DNA of 39,973 bases from Butyrivibrio sp. Its GTDB lineage: Bacteria; Bacillota; Clostridia; Lachnospirales; Lachnospiraceae. The DNA is taken from contig JAFSQI010000071.1 in NCBI GenBank assembly GCA_017446685.1, positions 1 to 39,973 of the forward strand, in the 5' to 3' direction. Made by a program: the position numbers and the translations under genes. The notes below the pieces were generated by a model. It saw only the letters and a list, made by a program, of their open reading frames with translations. It searched no databases and was not told the DNA's origin. Shown here one piece after another: positions 5,510-12,481 of the stretch; the first letter of the stretch is position 1; the number at the start of each line of letters is the position of its first letter.

Positions 5510-6472
5510 ATGGATAAGATTTGTGAAGAACTTTACAAAATTGGTATTGTACCGGTAATCGCTATTGACGATGCAAAAGATGCTGAGCCACTTGCAGAGG
5601 CACTTATAAAGGGTGGACTTCCTGCAGCAGAGGTTACTTTCCGTACAGCAGCTGCTGAGGAAGCTATCAGAATTATTTCTCAGAAATTCCCTGAGATGAT
5701 CGTTGGTGCAGGAACAGTATTAAATGCAGAACAGGCAGATCGTGCTAAGGCTGCCGGAGCAAAGTTCATCGTAAGCCCCGGCTTTAACAGATCAAATGTT
5801 GAATATATTCAGAGCATTGGTGTTCCGGTTGTTCCCGGTACAGCTACTCCAGGTGAAGTAGAGCAGGCTATTGAACTTGGTCTTGATTGTGTTAAGTTCT
5901 TCCCTGCAGAGCAGAATGGTGGAATTGCCAAGATCAAGGCTATGGCAGCTCCATATACAAAGATGCACTTCATGCCTACAGGTGGCGTAAACAAGAACAA
6001 CTTGAATGACTATCTTGGCTTTAACAAGGTATTCTGCTGCGGCGGTAGCTGGATGGTTAAGAAAGACCTTATCTCAGCAGGAAAGTTCGATGAAATCGAA
6101 GCTATGACAAGAGACGCTGTAAATGCTATGCTTGGATTCACTATGAAGCATGTCGGAATCAATCAGGATGATGCAGCTTCTGCAGAGGCAGTTGCAGATA
6201 AGTTTGATTCACTCTTTGGTTTCACAAAGAAGGTTGGAAATTCTTCTGTATTTGCAGGATCTGTTGTTGAAATCATGAAGGCAAAGGGACGCGGAACATG
6301 CGGACATATTGCTATCGGAACAAACAACGTTGACAGAGCAGTATATCACCTTGGCAAGCAGGGTGTTAAGTTTGATGAGTCTTCGTTCAGCTATGATGCA
6401 GACAATCATCTTAAGGTTGCTTATCTTGCTGATGACTTTGGCGGATTTGCAGTACACCTTACAAAAAACTGA
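5510..6472 (+). CDS. eda: KDPG/KHG aldolase with C-terminal VOC-like domain
   Basis: The N-terminal ~205 residues are a class I 2-keto-3-deoxy-6-phosphogluconate/4-hydroxy-2-oxoglutarate aldolase, which splits KDPG into pyruvate and glyceraldehyde-3-phosphate. Visible landmarks are EVTFRT (Glu41, Arg45), GAGTVL, PGFN, PGTATPGE, the Schiff-base lysine in VKFFPAE (Lys129) and PTGGV. The last ~110 residues (about 212-320: KHVGINQDD, KGRGTCGHIAIGTNN, DFGGFAVHL) are an added domain that looks like a glyoxalase/VOC fold. The family is usually ~210 aa, so this is a fusion. I chose the ATG at 5510 (AAAGGAAATACAAA before it); a TTG seven codons upstream is less likely. It lies between kduD and kdgK in the operon, which fixes the aldolase role. 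Confidence 0.92.
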   Translation: MDKICEELYKIGIVPVIAIDDAKDAEPLAEALIKGGLPAAEVTFRTAAAEEAIRIISQKFPEMIVGAGTVLNAEQADRAKAAGAKFIVSPGFNRSNVEYIQSIGVPVVPGTATPGEVEQAIELGLDCVKFFPAEQNGGIAKIKAMAAPYTKMHFMPTGGVNKNNLNDYLGFNKVFCCGGSWMVKKDLISAGKFDEIEAMTRDAVNAMLGFTMKHVGINQDDAASAEAVADKFDSLFGFTKKVGNSSVFAGSVVEIMKAKGRGTCGHIAIGTNNVDRAVYHLGKQGVKFDESSFSYDADNHLKVAYLADDFGGFAVHLTKN

Positions 6473-6519
6473 TTTGAATATATAAACATTTTTATGATAA
6501 AGAAAAGAGGAAATTAATA

Positions 6520-7545
6520 ATGTCAAAAAAGGTTGTTACATTTGGAGAAATTATGTTACGTCTTCAGCCTGACAATTATCTTAGATTTGTTCAGGTTGAT
6601 CATCTTGAGGCTACTTTTGGTGGCGGTGAAGCTAACGTTTCTGTATCACTTGCTAACTATGGTCTTGATTCAGTTTATGTTACAAAGCTTCCTAAGCACG
6701 AAATTGGTCAGGCTGCAGTTAACTCACTTAGAAAATACGGCGTTGATACATCCAAGATTGCAAGAGGCGGCGATCGTGTAGGTATCTACTACAACGAAAA
6801 GGGTGCTTCACAGAGAGGTTCAAAGTGTATCTATGATAGAGCACATTCTGCAATTGCAGAGGCTTCATTGGAAGATTTCAACTGGGATGAGATCTTTGAA
6901 GGAGCTGAATGGTTCCATTTCACAGGAATCACTCCCGCTGTAAGTGATAATCTTGCAGCTATTACACTTGAGGCTGTTAAGAAGGCTAAGGAGCATGGCC
7001 TTACAGTATCTTGCGACCTTAACTACAGAGGAAAGCTCTGGAGCAAGGAAAAGGCTGGAAAGGTTATGGCTGAGCTTTGCCAGTATGTTGATGTATGTAT
7101 CGCTAACGAAGAGGATGCTGATGATGTATTTGGTATCAAGGCTTCTTCTACAGACGTTACAACAGGTAAGCTTAACAGAGAGGGCTACATCGAAGTTGCT
7201 CAGAAGCTTACAGAGAGATTTGGCTTTAAGAAAGTTGCTATTACACTTCGTGAGTCACTTTCAGCTAATGACAATAACTGGAGCGCAATGCTTTACACAG
7301 ATGGTCAGGCATACTTCTCAAAGAAATATGCACTTCGTATCGTTGACCGTGTAGGTGGTGGCGATTCATTTGGTGGCGGTCTTATCTACAGCTGCGTAAA
7401 TGGTTTTGATCCTCAGGCTACAATTGAGTTTGCTGTTGCAGCTTCTGCTCTTAAGCACTCAATCGAAGGCGACTTCAACCTTGTAACAGTTGATGAAGTT
7501 AACAAGCTTGCAGGTGGAGACGGTTCAGGACGTATCCAGAGATAA
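6520..7545 (+). CDS. kdgK: 2-dehydro-3-deoxygluconokinase (PfkB family)
   Basis: This kinase phosphorylates KDG to KDPG with ATP, the step before the aldolase encoded just upstream. It is a PfkB-family sugar kinase of 341 aa: the N-terminal signature is FGGGEANVSVSLANYG near residue 33, and the C-terminal signature DRVGGGDSFGGG carries the catalytic Asp282. AAGAGGAAATTAATA precedes the ATG. It is the last gene of the operon and a strong terminator follows at 7596-7655. Codon use in kduD, eda and kdgK is uniform (GCT, CTT, AAG, GTT favoured), which suggests high expression. Another sugar kinase activity is possible from the family alone, but the operon makes KDG the likely substrate. Confidence 0.93.
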   Translation: MSKKVVTFGEIMLRLQPDNYLRFVQVDHLEATFGGGEANVSVSLANYGLDSVYVTKLPKHEIGQAAVNSLRKYGVDTSKIARGGDRVGIYYNEKGASQRGSKCIYDRAHSAIAEASLEDFNWDEIFEGAEWFHFTGITPAVSDNLAAITLEAVKKAKEHGLTVSCDLNYRGKLWSKEKAGKVMAELCQYVDVCIANEEDADDVFGIKASSTDVTTGKLNREGYIEVAQKLTERFGFKKVAITLRESLSANDNNWSAMLYTDGQAYFSKKYALRIVDRVGGGDSFGGGLIYSCVNGFDPQATIEFAVAASALKHSIEGDFNLVTVDEVNKLAGGDGSGRIQR

Positions 7546-7595
7546 TTGTATATAACTAAAAAATTGATTGATGGCACTTTAAATAAGTGACAAAC

Positions 7596-7655
7596 AAAGA
7601 CTGATAGGCAATGGCTAAATTATAAAAAGCCACTGTTTATCAGTCTTTTTTTTAT
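7596..7655 (+). terminator. Terminator of the uronate operon
   Basis: AAGACTGATA (7597-7606) pairs with TATCAGTCTT (7639-7648), with an inner pairing of TGGCT and AGCCA, followed by a run of eight or more T. The long stem closes kduI-kduD-eda-kdgK. Confidence 0.9.
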
Positions 7656-7744
7656 TAAAAAATCAGAAAAATATAATAAATAGGGAAATATAGCGGGATA
7701 TAATAAAAATGTAGCCTTTTGACCTGTTCTGAGGATATCGGAAT

Positions 7745-9007
7745 ATGAAAATTGATAAGAGTTCCAACACCATGTTGATGTTTTTGGCTGTGTTAATGGT
7801 GCTTATAACCGGTTTTTTTGCATATGAAAAAGCTATAAACAACACTGTTAATACGGAATTTAATACGAGTTTCAGTCTTACGGGAGCAAAACTTTCAGAT
7901 AAGGTATACGCTACGGTTGACAAGAACTCCGAGAGTTATATTGGTAATACAATTCTTACAGATTATACATTTTCAGTTTTTAATGGAGGAGAAGAAAATC
8001 TGACTAACTGGAGAGTAGAACTAGCTGTTCCAGAAGGAACGAGTGTTGCCAATACGCTTGGTATAGATTATTCCGCAGATATTTCTGATAAAATTCTTGT
8101 TTTCACACCAAATTACTATGTTATGACAATTCCTCCGGGGATAGTAGTTGATTTTGACATAGTTCTAAAGACTACTGAACCGTTTGATCCTGATTCTCTT
8201 GTTTTTTACGGCTATCTGACACATGGAATGTTTGAAAAAACAGGAGTAATATTTGTGATTTTGCTAATTGCATGGATTGTATGCTTTATAGGTTTTCTGG
8301 TTACAAGATTTAATTTGAAAAACTACAAGCTAAAGCAAAAGAATGACGTTAAGATTATTCTTCAGTCAATGAACACTTTCATCAGCTTTATTGATGCCAA
8401 GGATCCTTATACCCGTGGACATTCGAAAAGAGTTGCGATGTATGCTGCTGAAATTGCAAAAAGAATGGGATTATCGGAGGATGAGGTTCAAAACATCTAT
8501 TATGCAGGTCTTTTGCATGATGCCGGAAAAATAAGTATTCCTGATGCTGTTCTGAATAAGCCTGGAAAGCTTACTGATGAGGAGAGGAAACTTATACAGA
8601 ACCATACCGTTGCCGGTGGAAAAATGTTAAAGCAGCTTTCTTCACTTCGGGGTGTCAGGGAAACGGCTCTGTATCATCATGAAAGATTTGATGGAAAAGG
8701 TTATCCTGAAGGACTGATTGGAGAAGCAATTCCTCTTTATGCGAGGATTGTAGGAGTGGCTGATTCATATGATGCTATGTCGAGCAACAGGGTTTACAGA
8801 AGGCATCTTAATAAAGATGACATCATTGAGGAAATTCAGCAAGGATCAGGAACACAGTTTGATCCGGATATAGTCAAGTATATGGTCGATATGATCAATG
8901 ATGGTTATGTCAATGTTGTAAAAATGGAAACTGCAGAGAAAGAGGATGAGAAAAGCGATTTCCACATTACAGAAAATGATATTCCCGGAGTGTATATGGG
9001 GATGTGA
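7745..9007 (+). CDS. Membrane HD-GYP protein with CBM2-like outer domain
   Basis: This is a 420-aa predicted cyclic-di-GMP phosphodiesterase. Helix 1 is at residues 10-28. An outside domain covers about 35-162, helix 2 is at 167-187, and the HD-GYP domain spans about 205-385. The metal-binding HD is in LLHDAGK (258-259), with RGHSKRV upstream and HHERFDGKGYP (311-321) as the GYP motif, so the catalytic residues are intact. In the outer domain, FNGGEENLTNWRVELAVPEG (residues 79-98) and the IPPG turn resemble the beta-sandwich of CBM2-type cellulose-binding modules. This is a pattern judgement, not an alignment. A TGAGGA/CGGA site precedes the ATG. It stands alone between two terminated units. 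It may link a surface or polysaccharide signal to c-di-GMP levels. Confidence 0.85.
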   Translation: MKIDKSSNTMLMFLAVLMVLITGFFAYEKAINNTVNTEFNTSFSLTGAKLSDKVYATVDKNSESYIGNTILTDYTFSVFNGGEENLTNWRVELAVPEGTSVANTLGIDYSADISDKILVFTPNYYVMTIPPGIVVDFDIVLKTTEPFDPDSLVFYGYLTHGMFEKTGVIFVILLIAWIVCFIGFLVTRFNLKNYKLKQKNDVKIILQSMNTFISFIDAKDPYTRGHSKRVAMYAAEIAKRMGLSEDEVQNIYYAGLLHDAGKISIPDAVLNKPGKLTDEERKLIQNHTVAGGKMLKQLSSLRGVRETALYHHERFDGKGYPEGLIGEAIPLYARIVGVADSYDAMSSNRVYRRHLNKDDIIEEIQQGSGTQFDPDIVKYMVDMINDGYVNVVKMETAEKEDEKSDFHITENDIPGVYMGM

Positions 9008-9049
9008 TTTAATTCTTTAAACTAATAGAAAATTGTTTCAAGTTGATGC

Positions 9050-9079
9050 TTGACAAAGGGAAAGATGATAACGTATCAT
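9050..9079 (+). promoter_or_regulatory. Promoter of the LacI-family regulator gene
   Basis: TTGACA (9050-9055), 18 bases, TATCAT (9074-9079). The operator at 9086-9099 covers the expected transcription start, so negative autoregulation is likely. Confidence 0.75.
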
Positions 9080-9085
9080 TAAATT

Positions 9086-9099
9086 TGAAATCGGTTTCA
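9086..9099. promoter_or_regulatory. LacI-type operator O1 on the lacI promoter
   Basis: TGAAATCGGTTTCA is a dyad with a central CG step typical of LacI/GalR-family operators. It lies 7 bases downstream of the -10 box. The same core recurs at 10323-10338 and 10384-10397. Confidence 0.8.
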
Positions 9100-9125
9100 G
9101 ACGGTCCCCTAAGACGGAGTTATCT

Positions 9126-10175
9126 ATGGAATATGATAAATCAAGCGTCGGTAAAACGATTACAATCTATGATATAGCTGAAGAAGCCGGAGTATCTGCT
9201 TCTACTGTTTCTCGTGTCCTTAACGGAAGTGCATCAGTCAGAAAAGAGAAGAAGGATAGAATTCAGAAACTCATCGAAAAATATAATTTTAAACCCAACG
9301 CACTTGCAAAAGGGCTTTCGGATACAGCAACGAATACAATCGGAATAATTGTTGCCGATGTCAGAAATCCATATTATTCGGCTCTTTTTGTTGCATGCGA
9401 GATGGCTGCTGAGAAAGCAGGCTATAACGTTGGTCTTACTAATTCCCTTGGAGAAATTGATAGAGAGTGCCATGAACTGGATCTTTTCGTTCAGCAGAAG
9501 GTTGATGCGATTATTCAGATGGGCGGAAGAGTGGATGATCTGATAACTGATGATGAATATGCCAGAAAAATCAGAAGTGTTTGCACATCAACACCGGTAA
9601 TTGTCACAGGAAAGCTTGATAAAGCGCCTGTGTACAGCGTTGTGATAGATGAAGGCGCAGGCATGAATCTTGTTATGGAGCATCTCATTTCATATGGCCA
9701 TGAAAAAATTGCCTTAGTGGGCGGAAATATGATGGTCACCTCTACTTTTTATAAGTACCGTAGATATCAGGAAAATTTAAAGAGCCGTGGTATTAAAGAA
9801 CGTGGAGAGTATGTAGTTAACAGTGCATACGATCCGGAGTCGGGTTATGAAGCCATGAACAGAATCTTTGAACTTGATGATATTCCAACAGCAGTAATTG
9901 CAATCAACGACTTTGCTGCAAGCGGCATAATCAGAAGTATCAGAGAGCACGGAATGAGAATTCCGGAGGACATTTCCATTGTGAGTTTTGATAATACCTA
10001 TATTGCAGATCTTACTTACCCAAAGCTCACAAGTGTTGATTATAATTACAAAAACTACGGCCAGGCACTGATTGATACTGCAATAGCTGTTTCTATGGGA
10101 AAAGAGTGTCCTGCTTTCCAGACGGTTGAGCCAAAGCTTGTGGTAAGAGAGAGCAGCGGCCCTTGTAAAAAATAG
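9126..10175 (+). CDS. LacI/GalR-family transcriptional regulator
   Basis: This 349-aa regulator has an N-terminal helix-turn-helix (TIYDIAEEAGVSASTVSRVL, residues 13-32), the hinge helix region NFKPNALAKGLS (54-65) and a periplasmic-binding-protein-like sensor domain from about residue 70. GGAG lies before the ATG at 9126. Four matching operators surround it: one on its own promoter and three before the downstream transporter genes. It therefore probably represses itself and the ABC transporter until an oligosaccharide-derived ligand binds. The ligand cannot be read from the sequence; the GH35 and GH31 genes downstream suggest a galactosyl- or xylosyl-containing oligosaccharide. Confidence 0.93.
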   Translation: MEYDKSSVGKTITIYDIAEEAGVSASTVSRVLNGSASVRKEKKDRIQKLIEKYNFKPNALAKGLSDTATNTIGIIVADVRNPYYSALFVACEMAAEKAGYNVGLTNSLGEIDRECHELDLFVQQKVDAIIQMGGRVDDLITDDEYARKIRSVCTSTPVIVTGKLDKAPVYSVVIDEGAGMNLVMEHLISYGHEKIALVGGNMMVTSTFYKYRRYQENLKSRGIKERGEYVVNSAYDPESGYEAMNRIFELDDIPTAVIAINDFAASGIIRSIREHGMRIPEDISIVSFDNTYIADLTYPKLTSVDYNYKNYGQALIDTAIAVSMGKECPAFQTVEPKLVVRESSGPCKK

Positions 10176-10204
10176 AAAAAATAATACTTTGGAAATAATC
10201 ATTT

Positions 10205-10220
10205 TTGAAACAGGTTTCAA
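10205..10220. promoter_or_regulatory. LacI-type operator O2
   Basis: TTGAAACAGGTTTCAA has 7-bp perfect arms around a central AG. It lies 30 bases after the lacI stop and 118 bp, centre to centre, before O3. It is too far from the transporter promoter to block RNA polymerase directly, so it would act by looping or as an auxiliary site. Confidence 0.65.
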
Positions 10221-10267
10221 TTAAAAGTATTAACGTATTAAAGTATAAAAATTAGCAATATTCACAA

Positions 10268-10305
10268 AAATAAGGGAAAGTAGATATAAATACTTTCTCT
10301 TATTT
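10268..10305 (+). terminator. Terminator of the lacI gene
   Basis: AAATAAGGGAAAGTA (10268-10282) pairs with TACTTTCTCTTATTT (10291-10305) over 15 positions with one G-U, around an 8-base loop. The U-tract is short on both strands. It lies between operators O2 and O3. Confidence 0.65.
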
Positions 10306-10322
10306 GTTGTAAATGTACAAAA

Positions 10323-10338
10323 TTGCAATCGGTTTCAA
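10323..10338. promoter_or_regulatory. LacI-type operator O3, upstream of transporter promoter
   Basis: TTGCAATCGGTTTCAA shares the ATCGGTTTCA core with O1. It lies just upstream of TTGACT (10347-10352) in the transporter promoter region and is exactly 60 bp centre to centre from O4. Confidence 0.8.
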
Positions 10339-10346
10339 ATATATTA

Positions 10347-10382
10347 TTGACTATATATGTGCAAGTATGTTTAAATTATAAT
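10347..10382 (+). promoter_or_regulatory. Promoter region of the ABC transporter operon
   Basis: TATAAT at 10377-10382 is a perfect -10 box. The best -35-like word, TTGACT (10347-10352), is 24 bases away, which is too far for sigma-A, so either the -35 is degenerate or a nearer -10 such as TTTAAA (10370) is used. Operators O3 and O4 flank this stretch closely. Confidence 0.55.
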
Positions 10383-10383
10383 A

Positions 10384-10397
10384 TGAAATCGGTTGCA
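10384..10397. promoter_or_regulatory. LacI-type operator O4, at the transporter transcription start
   Basis: TGAAATCGGTTGCA begins one base after the TATAAT box, where a bound repressor would block initiation. It is close to the mirror form of O3. Confidence 0.8.
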
Positions 10398-10466
10398 AAT
10401 AGTAAAAATGCACAAATGGGGACTGTACATGAGATTATGCAATCGCGAGTAATTAGGGAGGAACAA

Positions 10467-11423
10467 ATGAGTAAGAATAAAAACACTTCACCTTCTACAG
10501 GTATTAAAAAGCGCGGAGTACTTGAGACATTGTGGAGATACAGAGTACTTGAACTTATGTGTTTACCTGCAGTAATCTTTTTCTTTATGTTTAGTTACAT
10601 GCCTATGCCTGGTATCTGGGTAGCTTTCGTTAAGTATAATTACAGAGATGGAATTTTCGGAAGTAAGTTTGTAGGACTTGATAATTTTAAGTTCCTTGCT
10701 GAATCTGGTAAGCTCTTTGAACTTACAAAGAATACAGTTCTTTACAATATTGCATTTATTTTACTTGGAAATTTCCTTGCAATCTTTATGGCTATTCTTC
10801 TTAATGAAATGCAGGGCAAGCTTTTCAAAAAGGTTTCTCAGACAATGATGTTCCTGCCTTACTTTATTTCACAGGTTCTTGTAGGTATTCTGGTTTATAA
10901 CCTTTTAAACTATGACTACGGTTTTGTAAATGAGCTCCTTACTGCACTTGGAAGAGAAAAGTGGGGACCATACTCGGATGCATCGGTTTGGCCGGTTATT
11001 CTGGTAATCGTTCATCTCTGGCAGCAGACAGGATATAACTCAGTTGTATACTTTGCAGCTATCATGGGTATTGATGCTGAGATAATTGAAGCAGCCAAGG
11101 TTGATGGCGCGAATGCTTTCCAGAAAATCAGATACATCATTCTTCCGGGACTTAAGCCTACAATCGTAATTCTTCTTTTGTTTGCCCTTGGCGGAATTGT
11201 AAAAGGTAACTTCGGTCTTTTCTATAATATTATCGGTACAAACTCACTTCTTTTCTCAACTACTGATATTATTGAGACCTACGTATACAGAGCTACTATT
11301 ACAGACTTTAACTTCTCAACGGCATCTGCTGTTGGTCTGTACCAGTCAATCATCGGATTTGCAATGGTTATGGGTGTCAACTTTATAGTTAAAAAGATTG
11401 ATCCTGACTATTCACTGTTCTGA
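10467..11423 (+). CDS. Sugar ABC transporter permease (LplB-type, CUT1)
   Basis: This is one of the two membrane subunits of a CUT1-family importer for oligosaccharides. It is 318 aa and has about six transmembrane helices beginning with LPAVIFFFMFSYMPMPGIWVA. The EAA loop that contacts the ATPase is EAAKVDGANAFQKIRYIILP at about residues 209-228. The LplB/YtcP subfamily is indicated by the N-terminal LETLWRYRVLELMCLPAVIF region. I chose the ATG at 10467 (GGGAGG 5 bases upstream). No ATPase gene lies nearby, so the importer would rely on a shared MsmX-like ATPase encoded elsewhere, as is usual for this group. It is the first gene of the operon with 11476-12399 and 12482-14137. Confidence 0.9.
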   Translation: MSKNKNTSPSTGIKKRGVLETLWRYRVLELMCLPAVIFFFMFSYMPMPGIWVAFVKYNYRDGIFGSKFVGLDNFKFLAESGKLFELTKNTVLYNIAFILLGNFLAIFMAILLNEMQGKLFKKVSQTMMFLPYFISQVLVGILVYNLLNYDYGFVNELLTALGREKWGPYSDASVWPVILVIVHLWQQTGYNSVVYFAAIMGIDAEIIEAAKVDGANAFQKIRYIILPGLKPTIVILLLFALGGIVKGNFGLFYNIIGTNSLLFSTTDIIETYVYRATITDFNFSTASAVGLYQSIIGFAMVMGVNFIVKKIDPDYSLF

Positions 11424-11475
11424 TAATTGCGCTGCAACATGATTCGAAAAAATTTTTTTGAAAGAGGAGTTAAGT

Positions 11476-12399
11476 ATGTCTAAGAAAAATCAGGAATTTG
11501 AAATGACCGGCGTAAAAGTTAAGCTCGGCATATCAGATATTATAATCCGTACAATCGGATATGTTTTAACAACATTTTATGCACTTGCCTGTGTGTTCCC
11601 TTTCCTTATAATTATCGGAACATCATTCACAAGTGAAACAGTCATAAGAGCAGAGGGCGTTAAGCTCATCCCTAAGGACTTTACATTAAAAGCATATGAG
11701 ATGGTTGTAAGAGGAGGAATGATCTGGAAGTCTTACGGACTTACAATTACTCTTACAGTTTGCGGAACAGCAGTAGGACTTATGATCATAGCAATGACAG
11801 GCTATGCACTTCAGAGAAAAGACTTTCCGCTTAGAAATGCCATTTCATTCTATATTTACTTTACATCACTGTTCTCAGCAGGACTTGCACCATATTATCT
11901 TCTGATGACACAGACCTATAAGTTAAATGACAGCTACCTTGCTGTATTTTTCCCGCTTTTGATGTCTCCATGGCTCATTATTCTTATGAAGAACTTTGTA
12001 AAAGCTATTCCTCATGAGATCACAGAGTCAGGTAAGATTGACGGAGCAGGAGATCTCAGAATTTTTGCAAGTCTTATTCTTCCTATGCTTAAGCCTGCAC
12101 TTGCTACAATCGGTCTTTTCCTTGCACTTGGTTATTGGAATGAGTGGTATCAGTCATCTCTTTTCCTGTCAAGCCGTGTAGCAGTTAAGCCTCTTCAGTT
12201 CCAGCTTTACAAGGTTGTAAATGAGACTCAGGCACTTAAGAACTCAATCGCCGGTCAGTATATTTCACTTACCGATGTTCCTACAGAGTCTCTTAAGATG
12301 GCAACAGCAGTTATGGCAACAGGCCCTATTATATTCCTGTATCCGTTTGTTCAGAAATACTTTATTGGTGGTATCACAGTCGGAGCTGTAAAGGGTTGA
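11476..12399 (+). CDS. Sugar ABC transporter permease (LplC-type, CUT1)
   Basis: This is the second permease of the same importer, 307 aa with about six membrane helices. The EAA-like loop is ESGKIDGAGDLRIFASLILP at about residues 184-203, and the C-terminus PFVQKYFIGGITVGAVKG is typical of the LplC/YtcP family. AGAGGAG precedes the ATG at 11476. The gene starts 52 bases after the first permease and is followed by an intercistronic hairpin and then the binding-protein gene. Confidence 0.9.
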   Translation: MSKKNQEFEMTGVKVKLGISDIIIRTIGYVLTTFYALACVFPFLIIIGTSFTSETVIRAEGVKLIPKDFTLKAYEMVVRGGMIWKSYGLTITLTVCGTAVGLMIIAMTGYALQRKDFPLRNAISFYIYFTSLFSAGLAPYYLLMTQTYKLNDSYLAVFFPLLMSPWLIILMKNFVKAIPHEITESGKIDGAGDLRIFASLILPMLKPALATIGLFLALGYWNEWYQSSLFLSSRVAVKPLQFQLYKVVNETQALKNSIAGQYISLTDVPTESLKMATAVMATGPIIFLYPFVQKYFIGGITVGAVKG

Positions 12400-12422
12400 T
12401 TTATTGTTCGGGTAATTAAATG

Positions 12423-12441
12423 ATTGAATGAAACGTTCAAT
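12423..12441 (+). promoter_or_regulatory. Intercistronic stem-loop before the binding-protein gene
   Basis: ATTGAA (12423-12428) pairs with TTCAAT (12436-12441) around TGAAACG, and a second CGTTCA copy follows at about 12447. There is no U-tract. Such hairpins between permease and binding-protein genes often help raise binding-protein mRNA, but that is inference here. Confidence 0.35.
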
Positions 12442-12481
12442 GGGAGCGTTCAGATATTTTCTTATTAAAAGGAGGATACAA

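Noticed and set aside
5489-5510. TTG start seven codons upstream for eda
   Set aside because: The ATG at 5510 has AAAGGAAA at proper distance and gives the family N-terminus; the TTG has no site.
9777-10220. 147-codon reading frame opposite lacI
   Set aside because: It has no ribosome site or domain and is the antisense of the LacI sensor domain.
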